A stretch of DNA of 64,000 nt from AC-38 sp033856025 (GTDB lineage: Bacteria; Actinomycetota; Thermoleophilia; Solirubrobacterales; Solirubrobacteraceae). The translations under genes and the position numbers were made by a program. This document shows positions 50,444 through 58,545 of the stretch, piece after piece. The stretch covers positions 13,478 through 77,477 of the forward strand of contig JAWVFQ010000035.1 in NCBI GenBank assembly GCA_033856025.1, written 5' to 3'. Numbering within the stretch: the first letter of the stretch is position 1; the number at the start of each line of letters is the position of its first letter. Below the pieces are notes generated by a model that ran no database searches, was not told where the DNA came from, and was given only the letters and a program-made list of their open reading frames with translations.

Positions 50444-51177
50444 CGGGCCGAGAGCCCGCGGCCCAGCAGGCGGTCCGCGGCCCGGAACCCGAACCCGAAC
50501 GCGGCGTCGCGCGCCGCCAGCGCCCGCGCGCCCACCGTCCGGCCCCGCACCGGAACACCGTCGGCCAGCCAGCGCGCGAAGTCGCCGTTCTCCACGAACA
50601 CGCGCTCGCACGCCGCCGGCGCGCCCTCCCACGACAACGCCTGCGCGCGGCCCTCCGCGCCGGCCCGCGCCCACACGCGCCGCGGCACCTGAAGGTCGCG
50701 GCGGGCCTGGAGCAGGTCACCCTTGAACACGAACTCGATCCGCCCGTCGCGCACGTCGCAGATCCAGTGGTGGTGGCTCCAGCCGGCCCACGGGCCGTGC
50801 ACCCAGCGCGACTGCTCCTCCAGGCGCGAGGGGACCTCGATGTAACCGGCCCGGGCCACGCGTCCCAGCTCGGCGCACACGCGCAGCGGGTCGCGCAGGT
50901 CCTCCAGGGTGTGCGAGCAGACGGCGAAGTCGAAGTGGTCGTCCGGCCAGGGCCACGGCTCGGGTCCGCAGGCGTCGCGCTGGACCCACGTGCCGGCGCT
51001 GAACCGCTCGGACGCCCGGTCGGCGTCGGAGTAGCCGTAGCGCCCGCGGGTGGCGTGGGGATTGAGATCGAGGACCCAGTCCGCCCGCGGAAAGGGGCTC
51101 GACCAGCCGCCGACGTCCAGGACCCGGTCCTCGTCGCCCAGACGGCCCGTGATCGCCCCGCGGCTGGCCTCCAGCAT
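50440..51177 (-). CDS. SAM-dependent methyltransferase
   Basis: A 245-residue class I methyltransferase, N-part like Methyltransf_11: VLDVGGWSSPFPRADWVLDL (SAM loop with acidic Asp), then DDHFDFAVCSHTLEDLRDPL and VARAGYIEVPSRLEEQSRW. A WAGWSHHHWICDVRDG stretch is unusual with three His. The C-terminal half is family-specific and could act on a sugar or lipid. The gene overlaps the convergent protease by four bases. ATG at 51177 lies 95 bases from the divergent SRPBCC gene. Confidence 0.85.
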   Translation of the reverse strand: MLEASRGAITGRLGDEDRVLDVGGWSSPFPRADWVLDLNPHATRGRYGYSDADRASERFSAGTWVQRDACGPEPWPWPDDHFDFAVCSHTLEDLRDPLRVCAELGRVARAGYIEVPSRLEEQSRWVHGPWAGWSHHHWICDVRDGRIEFVFKGDLLQARRDLQVPRRVWARAGAEGRAQALSWEGAPAACERVFVENGDFARWLADGVPVRGRTVGARALAARDAAFGFGFRAADRLLGRGLSAR

Positions 51178-51272
51178 GCGGGGGGAGACTATGTCGGATT
51201 GCCGTGTTTCCCATCTCGGTTCCTCGGTGAGACGTATCGGAACGCATTCGTCGCGACCAGGAGGACCGCCCC

Positions 51273-51662
51273 ATGGCAGACAGAGCAGCGATCACGGTGC
51301 TGCGTCCACGCGAGGAGGTCGAGCGCCTCTGGGCGAGCTCCGAGTGCCGGCCCCAGTACATCCAGGAGGCCGCCGCCGCCGTCAGCTTCAAGGCCGCCCC
51401 GGGAGACCGGGGGACCGAGATCCACGTCGACCTCAACCGCGAGACGCCCGGCGGCAGGCTCGGCGAGATCGTGCTCAAGCTGGTCGGCTCCGAGCCGCTG
51501 GCCAAGGTGAAGGACGACCTGCGCCGGTTCAAGCAGCACGTCGAGACCGGCGAGATCGCGCGGTCGGACGGGTCGCCCGAGGGCGAGCTGGCCGAGCGCA
51601 AGCTCAAGCAGCGCCCGGCGCGGCCGCTGGACGACGGCGAGCTGCAGAAGGCGGGCGTCTGA
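51273..51662 (+). CDS. SRPBCC-like small protein
   Basis: A 129-residue soluble protein with features of the START/SRPBCC (cyclase-dehydrase) fold: ITVLRPREEVERLWASSECR at the N-terminus, a beta stretch (AAAVSFKAAPGDRGTEIHVDL, about residues 34-54), and a long C-terminal helix (LAKVKDDLRRFKQHVETGEI). Such proteins bind hydrophobic ligands in a central cavity. ATG at 51273 has AGGAGG eight bases upstream. Its stop overlaps the ATG of the alcohol dehydrogenase by one base (TGATG), so they are coupled. Confidence 0.75.
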   Translation: MADRAAITVLRPREEVERLWASSECRPQYIQEAAAAVSFKAAPGDRGTEIHVDLNRETPGGRLGEIVLKLVGSEPLAKVKDDLRRFKQHVETGEIARSDGSPEGELAERKLKQRPARPLDDGELQKAGV

Positions 51663-52840
51663 TGCGGGCCACCGTCTGGTCGGGACGCAACACCGTGCAG
51701 GTCGAGAACGTCCCCGACCCCACGATCCTCAACGACCGCGACGCCATCGTGAAGATCAGCTCGACGGCCATCTGCGGGTCGGACCTGCATCTCTACGACG
51801 GCTACATCCCCACGATGAAGAAGGGCGACATCCTCGGCCACGAGTTCATGGGCGAGGTCGTGGAGACCGGCAAGGGCGTGGGCAACCTGGAGGTGGGCGA
51901 CCGCGTCGTCGTCCCGTTCCCCATCGCCTGCGGCAACTGCTGGCACTGCCGCCACGAGCTGTACTCGACGTGTGAGAACTCCAATCCCAACGGGGGACTC
52001 GCGGAGAAGCTCTTCGGCCATCCGGCGGCGGGGATCTTCGGCTACTCCCACATCACCGGCGGCTACGCCGGCGGCCAGGCCGAGTACGCGCGCGTCCCGT
52101 TCGCCGACGTGGGCCCGATCAAGATCGAGGACGACCTCACCGACGAGCAGGTCCTCTTCCTGTCGGACATCTTCCCGACGGGCTACATGGGCGCCGAGTT
52201 CTGCGAGATCAAGGGCGGCGAGTGCATCGCCGTGTTCGGCGCCGGGCCGGTGGGCCAGTTCGCCATCGCCAGCGCCGTGATGCTGGGAGCCGAGCGGGTC
52301 ATCGCGATCGACGAGTACGAGTACCGGCTGTCCATGGCCGTCAACCAGGCGGGCGCGACCGACGTCATCGACTTCAGCGTCGACCCGGACATCGTCGAGC
52401 AGCTCAAGGAGCTGACCGGCGGGCGCGGTCCCGACGCGGTGATCGACGCGGTCGGCATGGAGGCCACCCACGGCCACGCCGCCCTGCACGCGGTGGACCG
52501 CGTCAAGCAGGCGACGCGGATGGAGACCGACCGCGGGCATGCCCTGCGCGACGCGATCATGGCCTGCCAGCCGGGCGGGATCGTCTCGGTCATCGGGGCG
52601 TACGGCGGGGTGATGGACAAGTTCCCGGCGGGCGCCTTCATGAACAAGGGCCTGACGATGAAGACGGGTCAGTGCCACGTGCAGCGCTACCTCAAGCCGC
52701 TGTACGAGCACATCCGCAACGGCGACATCGATCCCAGCTTCGTCGTGACGCACCGGCTCGAGCTCGGCGAGGCGCCCAACGCGTACGAGACGTTCAAGCA
52801 CAAGGAGGACGACTGCGTGAAGGTCGTCCTCAAGCCCTGA
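51662..52840 (+). CDS. Zinc-dependent alcohol dehydrogenase
   Basis: A 392-residue medium-chain dehydrogenase. Catalytic zinc: Cys in STAICGSDLHLYDG and His/Glu in LGHEFMGEVV; structural zinc: CGNCWHCRHELYSTC. NAD-site AVFGAGPVGQFAIASAVMLG is present and complete. A DxxxxxxxxH-like insert (HAALHAVDRVKQATRMETDRG) extends the usual length, as in glutathione-independent formaldehyde-dehydrogenase-like members. It is the middle gene of SRPBCC - ADH - membrane protein. Substrate unknown. Confidence 0.92.
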   Translation: MRATVWSGRNTVQVENVPDPTILNDRDAIVKISSTAICGSDLHLYDGYIPTMKKGDILGHEFMGEVVETGKGVGNLEVGDRVVVPFPIACGNCWHCRHELYSTCENSNPNGGLAEKLFGHPAAGIFGYSHITGGYAGGQAEYARVPFADVGPIKIEDDLTDEQVLFLSDIFPTGYMGAEFCEIKGGECIAVFGAGPVGQFAIASAVMLGAERVIAIDEYEYRLSMAVNQAGATDVIDFSVDPDIVEQLKELTGGRGPDAVIDAVGMEATHGHAALHAVDRVKQATRMETDRGHALRDAIMACQPGGIVSVIGAYGGVMDKFPAGAFMNKGLTMKTGQCHVQRYLKPLYEHIRNGDIDPSFVVTHRLELGEAPNAYETFKHKEDDCVKVVLKP

Positions 52841-52854
52841 CAGGAACGCGAGCC

Positions 52855-53328
52855 ATGCCCTTCCCACCGAGGCCGATCGACTCGACCCTGCACGGCGTCA
52901 CCGACTACACGGTCGGTTCGTTCCTCACGACGGCCTTCCCCCGGGTGGCCGGCCTCAAGGGGACGCGCGCCGAGCGCCAGATCCGAGTGGCCGGGGCGCT
53001 CCACGTCGGCTACTCGACCCTGACCGACTACCCGCTGGGGGCCGTCAAGGCCATCCCCTACCGGGCCCACCTGGCGATCGACGCCCTCGGCGCGCTGGCG
53101 CTGGCGGCCACGCCGTTCGTGACCGGCCAGTGGAAGAAGGGACGCAGGGAATGGGTGCCCCACGTCGCCCTGGCGCTGTTCGAGCTGTCGTCGCTGGCCA
53201 TGAGCGACCCGTCGGGCCGCGGCGATTACCACGGCGACGTCGAGGCGGTCCGCCAGGCCAACATGGAGGACCCGACGCGCAAGGTCCGCCAGGGGCCGCG
53301 CGCCGTGCGGCCGGCGGCGGCTGCCTAG
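52855..53328 (+). CDS. Small membrane-associated protein after ADH
   Basis: A 157-residue protein with IDSTLHGVTDYTVGSFLTT, a YSTLTDYPLGAVKAIPYRAH motif and two hydrophobic segments (about residues 64-83 and 98-113). The N-terminal TDYTVG and later TDYPLG look like an internal repeat. It resembles small SPW-type membrane proteins, but the family match is not certain. ATG at 52855 is 14 bases after the ADH stop, so it closes that operon; its last four bases overlap the convergent cyclase gene. Confidence 0.7.
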   Translation: MPFPPRPIDSTLHGVTDYTVGSFLTTAFPRVAGLKGTRAERQIRVAGALHVGYSTLTDYPLGAVKAIPYRAHLAIDALGALALAATPFVTGQWKKGRREWVPHVALALFELSSLAMSDPSGRGDYHGDVEAVRQANMEDPTRKVRQGPRAVRPAAAA

Positions 53329-55055
53329 AGAGTCCAGACGCGGACCCGCTCGGCGCGGCCGCGCACGGCGAGCTCGTCGACGTAGACGAGGCCGTCGGGC
53401 GCGGCGCCGAGCCGGTCGCGGGTCGCCTGGGCCACGAACGCCTGGTGCGGCGTGTCCTTCGTCATGGCCTCGATCCGCGCGGCGGTGTTGAGCACGTCGC
53501 CCAGCGCGGTGTAGCCCAGGCGCTCCTGCGAGCCGACGTTGCCCGCCATCACCATCCCGCTGTTGATCCCGATCCCCATTCGGAACTGGTGGTCGAGGCC
53601 CTGCTCACGCACCCAGGCGTTGAAGCGCGGCAGGCGCACCTCGAGCATGTCGCGCGCCGCGCGCACGGCGCGGTCGGCGTGGTCGGGGTGCTCGATGGGC
53701 GCGCCGAACAGGGCCAGGATCCCGTCGCCCATGTAGTTGAGCAGCGTGCCGCCCGCGTCCATGATCGCGCCGGTCATCTCCGACAGGTACTGGTTGATGA
53801 CCTCCAGGACGCGCTCGGGCTCCAGGGGCTCGGAGAACGCAGTGAAGCCGCGCAGGTCGCAGAACATCACCGTGGCCTCGCAGCGCACGCCGCCCAGGCG
53901 CAGGTCGTCGTCCACCTGGGCGATCACGAGGTCGACCACCTCCGGCGGCACGAAGCGGCCGAACAGGGTGCGCAGGCGGCGGCGCTCGCGCGTGGCCAGC
54001 TCGAAATGGACGCCGAGCGCGCCCGTCGTGGCGAGGACCGCGGCGACCGCGGGCGCCACCACGCTGACGATGCGTCCCGAGTCGAATGCGATCTGCGCGC
54101 CGGCGAGGAGGGCCGCGAGCCCGGCCGCGCCCGCCGCGGCGATGAGCCACGCCGAGCGCCGCAGGGCGACGAGCGCGGGCAGGGCGGCGAGCGCGACGAG
54201 CAGGAGCGCGTCCAGCCAGCCGGGCGCGGAGCGAAGCGGGAACCCGTCGAGGACGGTGGCGATCGCGTCGGCCTCCACCTCGGCGCCGCTCATCGGCAGG
54301 TCGGTGGCCGGTGTGTCGAACACGTCCTTCTCGAACGGGTCCGTCGGTCCCACGACGACGACGCGCCCGCGCAGCTTCGCCGGCGCGACCCGGCCGCGCA
54401 GCACGTCCACCAGCGAGTAGGTCGGAACCGTGCCCGGGCCGCCCGGGAAGTCGATCCACGCGTGGTTGCCCGGGAAGTTCGACTCGGCGACCGGGCGGCC
54501 TCGGACGATCTCCGCGGCGCGGACGGGCAGGGTCCGCAGCTCCACCGGCGCGTAGAGCATCCGCCGGACCTCGCCGTCGCGGTCGGTCGGCACCGCCAGG
54601 CTGGCCGGGACGGCCCCGATGCGCGCGGGATGGCGCTCGCCGGCGGGGACGGGCACCGGAACGCCGTCGGGGTCGACGGTGCCCAGGACCACCGGCCGGG
54701 CGCGGCGGATGGCCTGGACCAGGGCGCGGTCCTCCCTCGGTTCGGTGGCGCCCGCGAAGCGGAAGTCGAAGGCGACCAGACGCGCGCCGGCGGCGTGGAG
54801 GCGGTCGAGCACGCGCGCATGGACCGAACGCGGCAGCGGCGGGCGCCCCAGGGCGGCGACGGTGCGCGAGTCCAGGGCCACCAGGACGACGCTCTGGCGG
54901 GGCCTGTGGTCTCCGCGAATCGCGAAGCGCTGGTCCACCGTGGCCAGCTCGGTCCGGTGCAGCGCGCCGGCCGTGTCCAGGAGCGCCGCCGCACCGCCGG
55001 CGGCCAGCGCGACCGCGGCGAGCAGGACGAGACGCAGTGTCCGGTCGCGGCGCAC
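53325..55055 (-). CDS. CHASE2-domain adenylate/guanylate cyclase
   Basis: A 576-residue membrane cyclase. After one N-terminal helix (LVLLAAVALAAGGAAALL), residues ~25-300 are an extracellular CHASE2 sensor (VVLVALDSRTVAALGRP). Three or so membrane helices follow (about 305-385), then the class III catalytic domain: VMFCDLRGFTAFSE (metal Asp), GTLLNYMGDGILALFGAP (second metal Asp), VGSQERLGYTALGDVLNTAARIE. The GTG at 55055 is the first after the upstream stop; the Shine-Dalgarno is weak. Whether it makes cAMP or cGMP cannot be decided from motif alone, cAMP is more usual. Confidence 0.9.
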   Translation of the reverse strand: MRRDRTLRLVLLAAVALAAGGAAALLDTAGALHRTELATVDQRFAIRGDHRPRQSVVLVALDSRTVAALGRPPLPRSVHARVLDRLHAAGARLVAFDFRFAGATEPREDRALVQAIRRARPVVLGTVDPDGVPVPVPAGERHPARIGAVPASLAVPTDRDGEVRRMLYAPVELRTLPVRAAEIVRGRPVAESNFPGNHAWIDFPGGPGTVPTYSLVDVLRGRVAPAKLRGRVVVVGPTDPFEKDVFDTPATDLPMSGAEVEADAIATVLDGFPLRSAPGWLDALLLVALAALPALVALRRSAWLIAAAGAAGLAALLAGAQIAFDSGRIVSVVAPAVAAVLATTGALGVHFELATRERRRLRTLFGRFVPPEVVDLVIAQVDDDLRLGGVRCEATVMFCDLRGFTAFSEPLEPERVLEVINQYLSEMTGAIMDAGGTLLNYMGDGILALFGAPIEHPDHADRAVRAARDMLEVRLPRFNAWVREQGLDHQFRMGIGINSGMVMAGNVGSQERLGYTALGDVLNTAARIEAMTKDTPHQAFVAQATRDRLGAAPDGLVYVDELAVRGRAERVRVWTL

Positions 55056-55063
55056 GGCCGCGG

Positions 55064-55609
55064 TCAGCTCGCGCGGGGGCGCAGGATCGTCAGGTATCCG
55101 TACTCGACGGGCCCCGCGTCCTCCAGGAAGACCGTGACGGACACGTTGATGCCCGGATGGCGGGCCAGGTAGCGCTGCGCGCGCTCGGTCAGCGCGACGC
55201 TCGTCGCGCGCGTGGTGTGGGCGGGGACGTGCATGTCGGAGCGGCCCAGCTCGAAGACGCCGTCCACGACGACCGCGCCCAGGCAGCGCGAGAGCCGCCG
55301 GCGGCACTGGACCCGGAAGGTGAGGACGCCGTCAACCGAGGGCCGCACCCACTGGTGGCGCATCTCGGCCACCGATGGCGTGCCCGGGTCGTCGAGCACG
55401 CCCTCCGCGTTCCCACCCGCCACGCGGCAGTAGCTGCGGCACCCGGGCCGGCAGCGGTGGCGGGGCGTGCAGCGGTGGGCGGCGGCCTTGGCGCCAGGGC
55501 GGCTCGAGTGCGCGCCGGCACCGCCGGCGCCCAGGCCGGCCACCGCCGCGGCGACGAGCGCGATCGCGCCCAAGGTCCCCCGAGTGCTGTTCACCCGTAC
55601 CACGCACAC
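55064..55609 (-). CDS. Secreted Cys/Arg-rich protein, 181 residues
   Basis: A small secreted protein: hydrophobic signal segment (about 14-30, AIALVAAAVAGLGAGG), then a Cys/His/Arg cluster (CTPRHRCRPGCRSYCRVAGG), and a beta-rich domain (SVDGVLTFRVQCRRRLSRC, NVSVTVFLED). Six or so cysteines suggest disulfides outside the cell. Three GTG codons (55609, 55603, 55594) could start it; the last leaves the signal peptide directly after VNSTRG. It lies eight bases upstream of the cyclase gene and may be its partner, but that is guesswork. Confidence 0.65.
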   Translation of the reverse strand: MCVVRVNSTRGTLGAIALVAAAVAGLGAGGAGAHSSRPGAKAAAHRCTPRHRCRPGCRSYCRVAGGNAEGVLDDPGTPSVAEMRHQWVRPSVDGVLTFRVQCRRRLSRCLGAVVVDGVFELGRSDMHVPAHTTRATSVALTERAQRYLARHPGINVSVTVFLEDAGPVEYGYLTILRPRAS

Positions 55610-55680
55610 ACCCCCGAGCCGCGGAGCCTAACGGCCCCTGTAGGCTCGCCCGTGTTGCCGCATCCACTGGAGGGATCCGC

Positions 55681-57126
55681 GTGCGTCGCCGGCTGATCAT
55701 TGCGTTGGTCCTGCTGGGCAGCCTGGGGGTCGCGCTGGCCCCGTCCGCGGGTGCCGCCGAGGTCGTCGGGTCGACCGGTGCGCCGAGTCCCGGCTCCGGG
55801 TGCGAGAACAACTTCGGCTTCCTCCAGAAGGCCATCCAGTCCGGGACGGCGAAGTACGCCGCCTCGACGAGCGGCGTCATCACCTCGTGGCGCACGTTCG
55901 CCTACGACACGCCCGGGCAGTTCATGAAGCTCAAGGTCCTCAGGCTGCGGTCTGGAGCCGTGTACTCCGTGTTCGCCGACAGCGGCTTCCAGGAGATCCC
56001 GCCGAACGGCGAGCATCCGATCCCGGCCCACCTGCCGATCCAGGCCGGCGACGTGATCGGGCTGAGGACGGGCTCCTCGAACACCCATCTGGCGTGTCTC
56101 TTCACCGGCACGTCGAACGACGTCTACCGCTCCGACGCGGTGGGGGCACCGGACGCGGCCGTCGGGTCGACCATGGACTTCAACAGCGGCGACAACCCCG
56201 GCTTTCGCCTCAACCTCTCCGCGACGATCGAGCCCGACGCCGATGGCGACCTGTTCGGCGACGAGTCCCAGGACCGGTGCCCGACCCTCGCCGGGTCGGC
56301 GCAGGGGTGCCCCAAGGCCGACCTCGCGGTCACGACCACGGCCGGCCAGGGCGCCGAGAGCGACCAGGTCACCGCGACGGTCGTGGCGCGCAACAACGGA
56401 CCCGACACCGCTCCGGGGGTGGTGGTGTCCATCGCCACTCCCGCCGGCGCCCGGGTCCTCTCGGCCGATGGCCCGGCCGGCCCGTGCACCGCGCCCGGCG
56501 GCGGGCCGCTGATCTGCCCGGCCGTGACGCTGGCCGCCGGCGCCACGACGACGTTCACCGCCGTGACGCTGCTGAAGAGCGGGAAGCAGAGCATCCAGGG
56601 CGGGGTGCACAGCCAGCAGCTGTCGGTCGCCGGCACCGATACGAACGGCGCGGCCGGGGACACCGTCTCCGCGAACGACCTCACCACGGCCGAGGTGACC
56701 GTGGCGGCACCGCGGGTCGGCGCCGTTACCGCCGCCCCGGCGAGCTTCCGGTTCGGGGCGGGATTGCCGACGATGGCCCGGCGCCGTCCGGCGCCCCGGG
56801 GCACCACCTTCCGCTTCTCGCTCTCCGAGCCCGCCGGCGCGACGCTCGCCTTCGCGCGGCGCCGGCCCGGCCGCCGGGTCGGCGGGCGCTGCGTCGTCCC
56901 GCGGCGGGGCAACCGCACCCGGCCGCGCTGCACGCGGCGTGTGGCGGCGGGCCGGCTCCCGGCGTTCGCGGCGCATTCCGGCCGAAACCAGGTGACCTTC
57001 AGGGGCCGCCTGAGCCGCACCGGAAGGCTGCGCCCCGGGCCCTACACGCTCACCGTCACCGCGGCGGACTCGGCCGGCAACCTCTCCGTCCCGCGAGCGG
57101 TCGACTTCACGCTGCTGCCCGGCTAG
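55681..57126 (+). CDS. Secreted DUF11-like surface protein
   Basis: A 481-residue secreted protein. GTG at 55681 has GGAGG eight bases upstream and a signal peptide follows (about 1-25, LIIALVLLGSLGVALAPSAG). Residues ~30-180 are a beta-rich N-domain; EPDADGDLFGDESQDRCPT is a thrombospondin-type calcium loop. Next is a DUF11-like repeat (LAVTTTAGQGAESDQVTATV, NNGPDTAPGVVVSIATP). The last ~130 residues are an Arg/Thr-rich Ig-like domain (RVGGRCVVPRRGNRTRPRC, GPYTLTVTAADSAGNLSV) seen in variants at the ends of several secreted proteins here. Probable cell-surface role. Confidence 0.8.
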   Translation: MRRRLIIALVLLGSLGVALAPSAGAAEVVGSTGAPSPGSGCENNFGFLQKAIQSGTAKYAASTSGVITSWRTFAYDTPGQFMKLKVLRLRSGAVYSVFADSGFQEIPPNGEHPIPAHLPIQAGDVIGLRTGSSNTHLACLFTGTSNDVYRSDAVGAPDAAVGSTMDFNSGDNPGFRLNLSATIEPDADGDLFGDESQDRCPTLAGSAQGCPKADLAVTTTAGQGAESDQVTATVVARNNGPDTAPGVVVSIATPAGARVLSADGPAGPCTAPGGGPLICPAVTLAAGATTTFTAVTLLKSGKQSIQGGVHSQQLSVAGTDTNGAAGDTVSANDLTTAEVTVAAPRVGAVTAAPASFRFGAGLPTMARRRPAPRGTTFRFSLSEPAGATLAFARRRPGRRVGGRCVVPRRGNRTRPRCTRRVAAGRLPAFAAHSGRNQVTFRGRLSRTGRLRPGPYTLTVTAADSAGNLSVPRAVDFTLLPG

Positions 57127-57142
57127 GACCCGAGGCGCGCGA

Positions 57143-58540
57143 TCAGGTCGCGCGACCGCTGCGCCGCAGCTCGAGACGCAGGCCGATCGCGCCCTCGTCG
57201 GACTCCATCAGGACGAAGAGCCGCAGGTGGCCCGTGCGGCGCAGCGACGCGAGCGCGGCGGCGTCGATCGGCACCGACAGCGCGGTCCCCTTCGCCGCCC
57301 GGCGGGCGTGCACGCGGCCCACGCGCCGCAGGATGCGGGCCTGCGAACCGTCCACTCCGTTCACGCCGTCGCCGCTGGGCACGAACACCCGGGCCCCGCG
57401 GCCCACGTCGATGAGGACCGGACAGCGGCAGGGCCGGCGGAACCCGGTGAGCCGCCCGTCGACGAGCCGGATCGGCTGACGCGCGAGCGCGACCAGGGCG
57501 TCCACACCCAGCACGCCGGCGCTCGCGGCCGAGCCCGCGACCTCGCAATCGCGGCGGAAGCGGTTCATCGACATCCCGCCCACGAAGTCGTGGCCGCTCC
57601 CGCAGCGGACGGTTTCGCGCCCGAGCGAGAACGGGTTGAGGGAGAGCACGTCGTTGCCGGGGCCCCCGTCGAGCACGCCGCCCGCGCCGGTGTCGGCGTT
57701 CCCGGCGTCGAGCTGGTCGGCGCCGCCGCGACCGACGAGGGTCGTGTCCCTGCCGTGCGCGACGAGGAGGTTGGGCCCGCCGTCGCCCCGGGCGGTGACC
57801 CGGTTGCCGACGACCAGCACGTCCTCGACGCCCGTCAGGCGGTCGGCCTCGGCGCCCCCGCGCGCGAAGCCGGCGCCCAGGTCGACGACGAACCCCGGCC
57901 GGCCGGTGTACTCGACGCGGTCGCGGCCCTCGCCGCCGTCCAGCGTGTCCGAGTCCTGCGCCGCCGCCCGGGTGTCGTCGAGCACGTCGTCGCCCGCGCC
58001 GCCGCGGACGACATCGTTGCCCGCGTCGCCGCTGAGCATCTGGGTACCCGCCCCGGCCTCGAGCGTGTCGTCGCCGTCGCCGCCGTACAGGAAGCCACTC
58101 CCGCGCCGGGTGGTCAACGTGTCGCCCCCGGCGCCGCCCGAGAGTTGCAGGCCGGAGCTGGGGGAGTCGCTGCCATCCGCGACGACGGTGTCGTCGCCGT
58201 CTCCGAGGTCGACGGTGATCCCGCGGTCGGAGGCGTTCGCGCCGAACACCGGGCACGAGGCCGTGGCGGCGTCCACCTGCGTGCACTCCAGCCCCGCCCG
58301 CAGGGGGGCCCCCGCGTCGTGGAAGACGATCGTGGCGCCGCTGTAGGTCACCTGGAGGCGGTTGGCCTCGCCGTGCGCGGCGACGAAGCTCAGCGCGCGG
58401 GTGATGGTGGTCGTGCCATGGCCGGCGGACTCCTGGCCGCGCACCGCGCCGACGTCGGCCCCGTACGCACGATCCGCGCCGACCGCCGTCACGCACACGA
58501 CCAGCCCGATGACCGTTCCCCGCACTCCGTTCCCCACCAT
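57143..58540 (-). CDS. Secreted RTX-type calcium-repeat protein
   Basis: A 465-residue secreted protein with a signal peptide (about 1-28). Residues ~110-310 carry RTX-like nonapeptide repeats (GGDGDDTLEAGAG, GGAGDDVLDDT, GGPGNDVLSLN) that form a calcium-loaded parallel beta-roll; some copies are degenerate. A PCRCPVLIDVGRGA segment and Arg-rich end domain follow. No lipase or protease motif is visible, so this is not a toxin by sequence. It lies five bases downstream of the beta-helix gene on the same strand. Confidence 0.83.
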   Translation of the reverse strand: MVGNGVRGTVIGLVVCVTAVGADRAYGADVGAVRGQESAGHGTTTITRALSFVAAHGEANRLQVTYSGATIVFHDAGAPLRAGLECTQVDAATASCPVFGANASDRGITVDLGDGDDTVVADGSDSPSSGLQLSGGAGGDTLTTRRGSGFLYGGDGDDTLEAGAGTQMLSGDAGNDVVRGGAGDDVLDDTRAAAQDSDTLDGGEGRDRVEYTGRPGFVVDLGAGFARGGAEADRLTGVEDVLVVGNRVTARGDGGPNLLVAHGRDTTLVGRGGADQLDAGNADTGAGGVLDGGPGNDVLSLNPFSLGRETVRCGSGHDFVGGMSMNRFRRDCEVAGSAASAGVLGVDALVALARQPIRLVDGRLTGFRRPCRCPVLIDVGRGARVFVPSGDGVNGVDGSQARILRRVGRVHARRAAKGTALSVPIDAAALASLRRTGHLRLFVLMESDEGAIGLRLELRRSGRAT

Positions 58541-58545
58541 CGCGC

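Noticed and set aside
44021..50674. 2217-codon open frame on the minus strand opposite the giant protease
   Set aside because: The product is Arg/Gly/Ala/Val low-complexity noise, while the plus-strand frame shows a signal peptide, S8 motifs and FG-GAP repeats. Long antisense frames are expected in DNA of this GC content.
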